A stretch of DNA of 5,826 nt from JAUUZT01 sp964654015 (GTDB taxonomy: Bacteria; Chloroflexota; Dehalococcoidia; GIF9; AB-539-J10): assembly GCA_964654015.1 (NCBI GenBank), contig CAZZHQ010000147.1, forward strand, positions 1 through 5,826. The letters are read 5' to 3'. A model generated the notes under the pieces. The model had not been told where the DNA came from. It ran no database searches and saw only the letters and a program-made list of their open reading frames with translations. Of this stretch, positions 5,377-5,826 are shown one piece after another; the stretch's first letter is position 1, and the number at the start of each line of letters is the position of its first letter. Both the position numbers and the translations under genes were made by a program.

Positions 5377-5826
5377 ATGGCAGGTACAGGTATCAGCGCT
5401 TATGGTATTTATATACCCCGATATCGGTTAAGCCGCAAGACTATCTCCGCAGCTATGGGCTGGCTAAGCCCGGGAGCCCCACCGGGGGAGAAGGCAGTAG
5501 CTAATTACGATGAGGATAGCCTTACCATGGCTGCCGCCGCAGGCGTAGATTGCCTCAAGGAGGCTAGCCGGGCAGAGATTGATGGCCTCTATTTTGCCTC
5601 AACTACCTCACCCTACCGGGAGAGAGAAAGCGCCGCCATAATTGCTACTGCTCTTGACTTAAGCCCCAACATACGTACCGCTGACTTTGCCAATTCTCTT
5701 AAAGCGGGAACCGGGGCAATTGTTTCTGCCTTCGACTCCGTTAAAGCGGAAGGGGTAAGAAATATCCTTGTCTGCGGCTCTGATTATCGCCTGGCTAAGC
5801 CGGGTAGTCCTCAGGAGATGGTCTTT
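5377..5826 (+). CDS. HMG-CoA synthase-like (thiolase-fold) protein, partial, C-terminus beyond right edge
   Basis: The first 150 residues of a thiolase-superfamily protein close to archaeal-type HMG-CoA synthase. Family marks: ISAYGIYIPRYRLSR (6-20), GEKAVANYDEDSLTMA (37-52), SPYRE (78-82), AAIIATALDL (86-95), TADFANSLKAGTGAI (101-115) and LVCGSDYRLAKPGS (131-144). In true HMG-CoA synthases the first catalytic Glu lies in a TES/SES motif and the acyl-accepting Cys in EACYAAT or FACKAGT; here the aligned residues are Thr76 and Leu108, with Ser107 beside it. It is therefore probably not a canonical HMG-CoA synthase. Start ATG at 5377 has AGAAGGG 8 nt upstream and matches the family N-terminus. 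Such proteins often sit with a thiolase and a DUF35 OB-fold protein, or are fused to DUF35; neither can be seen here. It is divergent from the ACAD/ETF operon and plausibly co-regulated. Fold assignment is firm, reaction unknown. Confidence 0.88.
   Translation, partial: MAGTGISAYGIYIPRYRLSRKTISAAMGWLSPGAPPGEKAVANYDEDSLTMAAAAGVDCLKEASRAEIDGLYFASTTSPYRERESAAIIATALDLSPNIRTADFANSLKAGTGAIVSAFDSVKAEGVRNILVCGSDYRLAKPGSPQEMVF

Noticed and set aside
5377..5826. Annotation as a mevalonate-pathway HMG-CoA synthase
   Set aside because: The aligned catalytic Glu and Cys are Thr and Leu, and the neighbours are catabolic acyl-CoA genes rather than isoprenoid genes.

Overview
The window is a compact bacterial gene block for acyl-CoA catabolism. 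Six genes run leftward (minus strand) as one probable operon. A seventh gene, cut by the right edge, is transcribed divergently from it. The close gene packing, purine-rich Shine-Dalgarno sites, one GTG start and two sigma70-like promoters all point to a bacterium. The electron-transfer flavoprotein (ETF) sequences resemble the clostridial/anaerobe type, and the right-hand protein is an HMG-CoA-synthase-like enzyme of a kind I associate with anaerobic or subsurface lineages. A strict or facultative anaerobe, such as Chloroflexota/Dehalococcoidia, Peptococcaceae or a syntrophic/sulfate-reducing group, is my best guess, but the window alone does not fix the phylum.

Layout in transcription order of the left operon: a small four-cysteine protein resembling TIGR04076 (5075-4587); an HSDL2-like short-chain dehydrogenase/reductase (4558-3797); an acyl-CoA dehydrogenase with a GTG start (3752-2631); ETF beta (2606-1812); ETF alpha (1809-805, only 2 nt after etfB); and a second, distinct acyl-CoA dehydrogenase that runs off the left edge (750-<1). 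Gaps between genes are 28, 44, 24, 2 and 54 bp, and I see no convincing terminator in any of them. The order ACAD-etfB-etfA matches the bcd-etfB-etfA and carCDE cassettes of anaerobes.

The 301-bp intergenic region 5076-5376 holds back-to-back promoters, each with a perfect TTGACA -35 and an 18-bp spacer to a near-consensus -10. The two -35 boxes are 126 bp apart, enough room for a shared regulator. The rightward gene (5377->5826) aligns with the HMG-CoA synthase family but lacks that family's catalytic Glu and Cys at the aligned positions.

Functional reading (inference): the acyl-CoA dehydrogenases introduce a double bond and pass electrons to ETF, the SDR oxidises or reduces a hydroxy/keto intermediate, and the HMGS-like protein makes or breaks a C-C bond. 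Together this looks like a beta-oxidation-like route for an unusual (branched, cyclic or aromatic) acyl-CoA rather than ordinary fatty-acid oxidation. No hydratase, CoA ligase or canonical thiolase is visible in the window, and the substrate is unknown. No tRNA, rRNA, mobile element or CRISPR array was seen.
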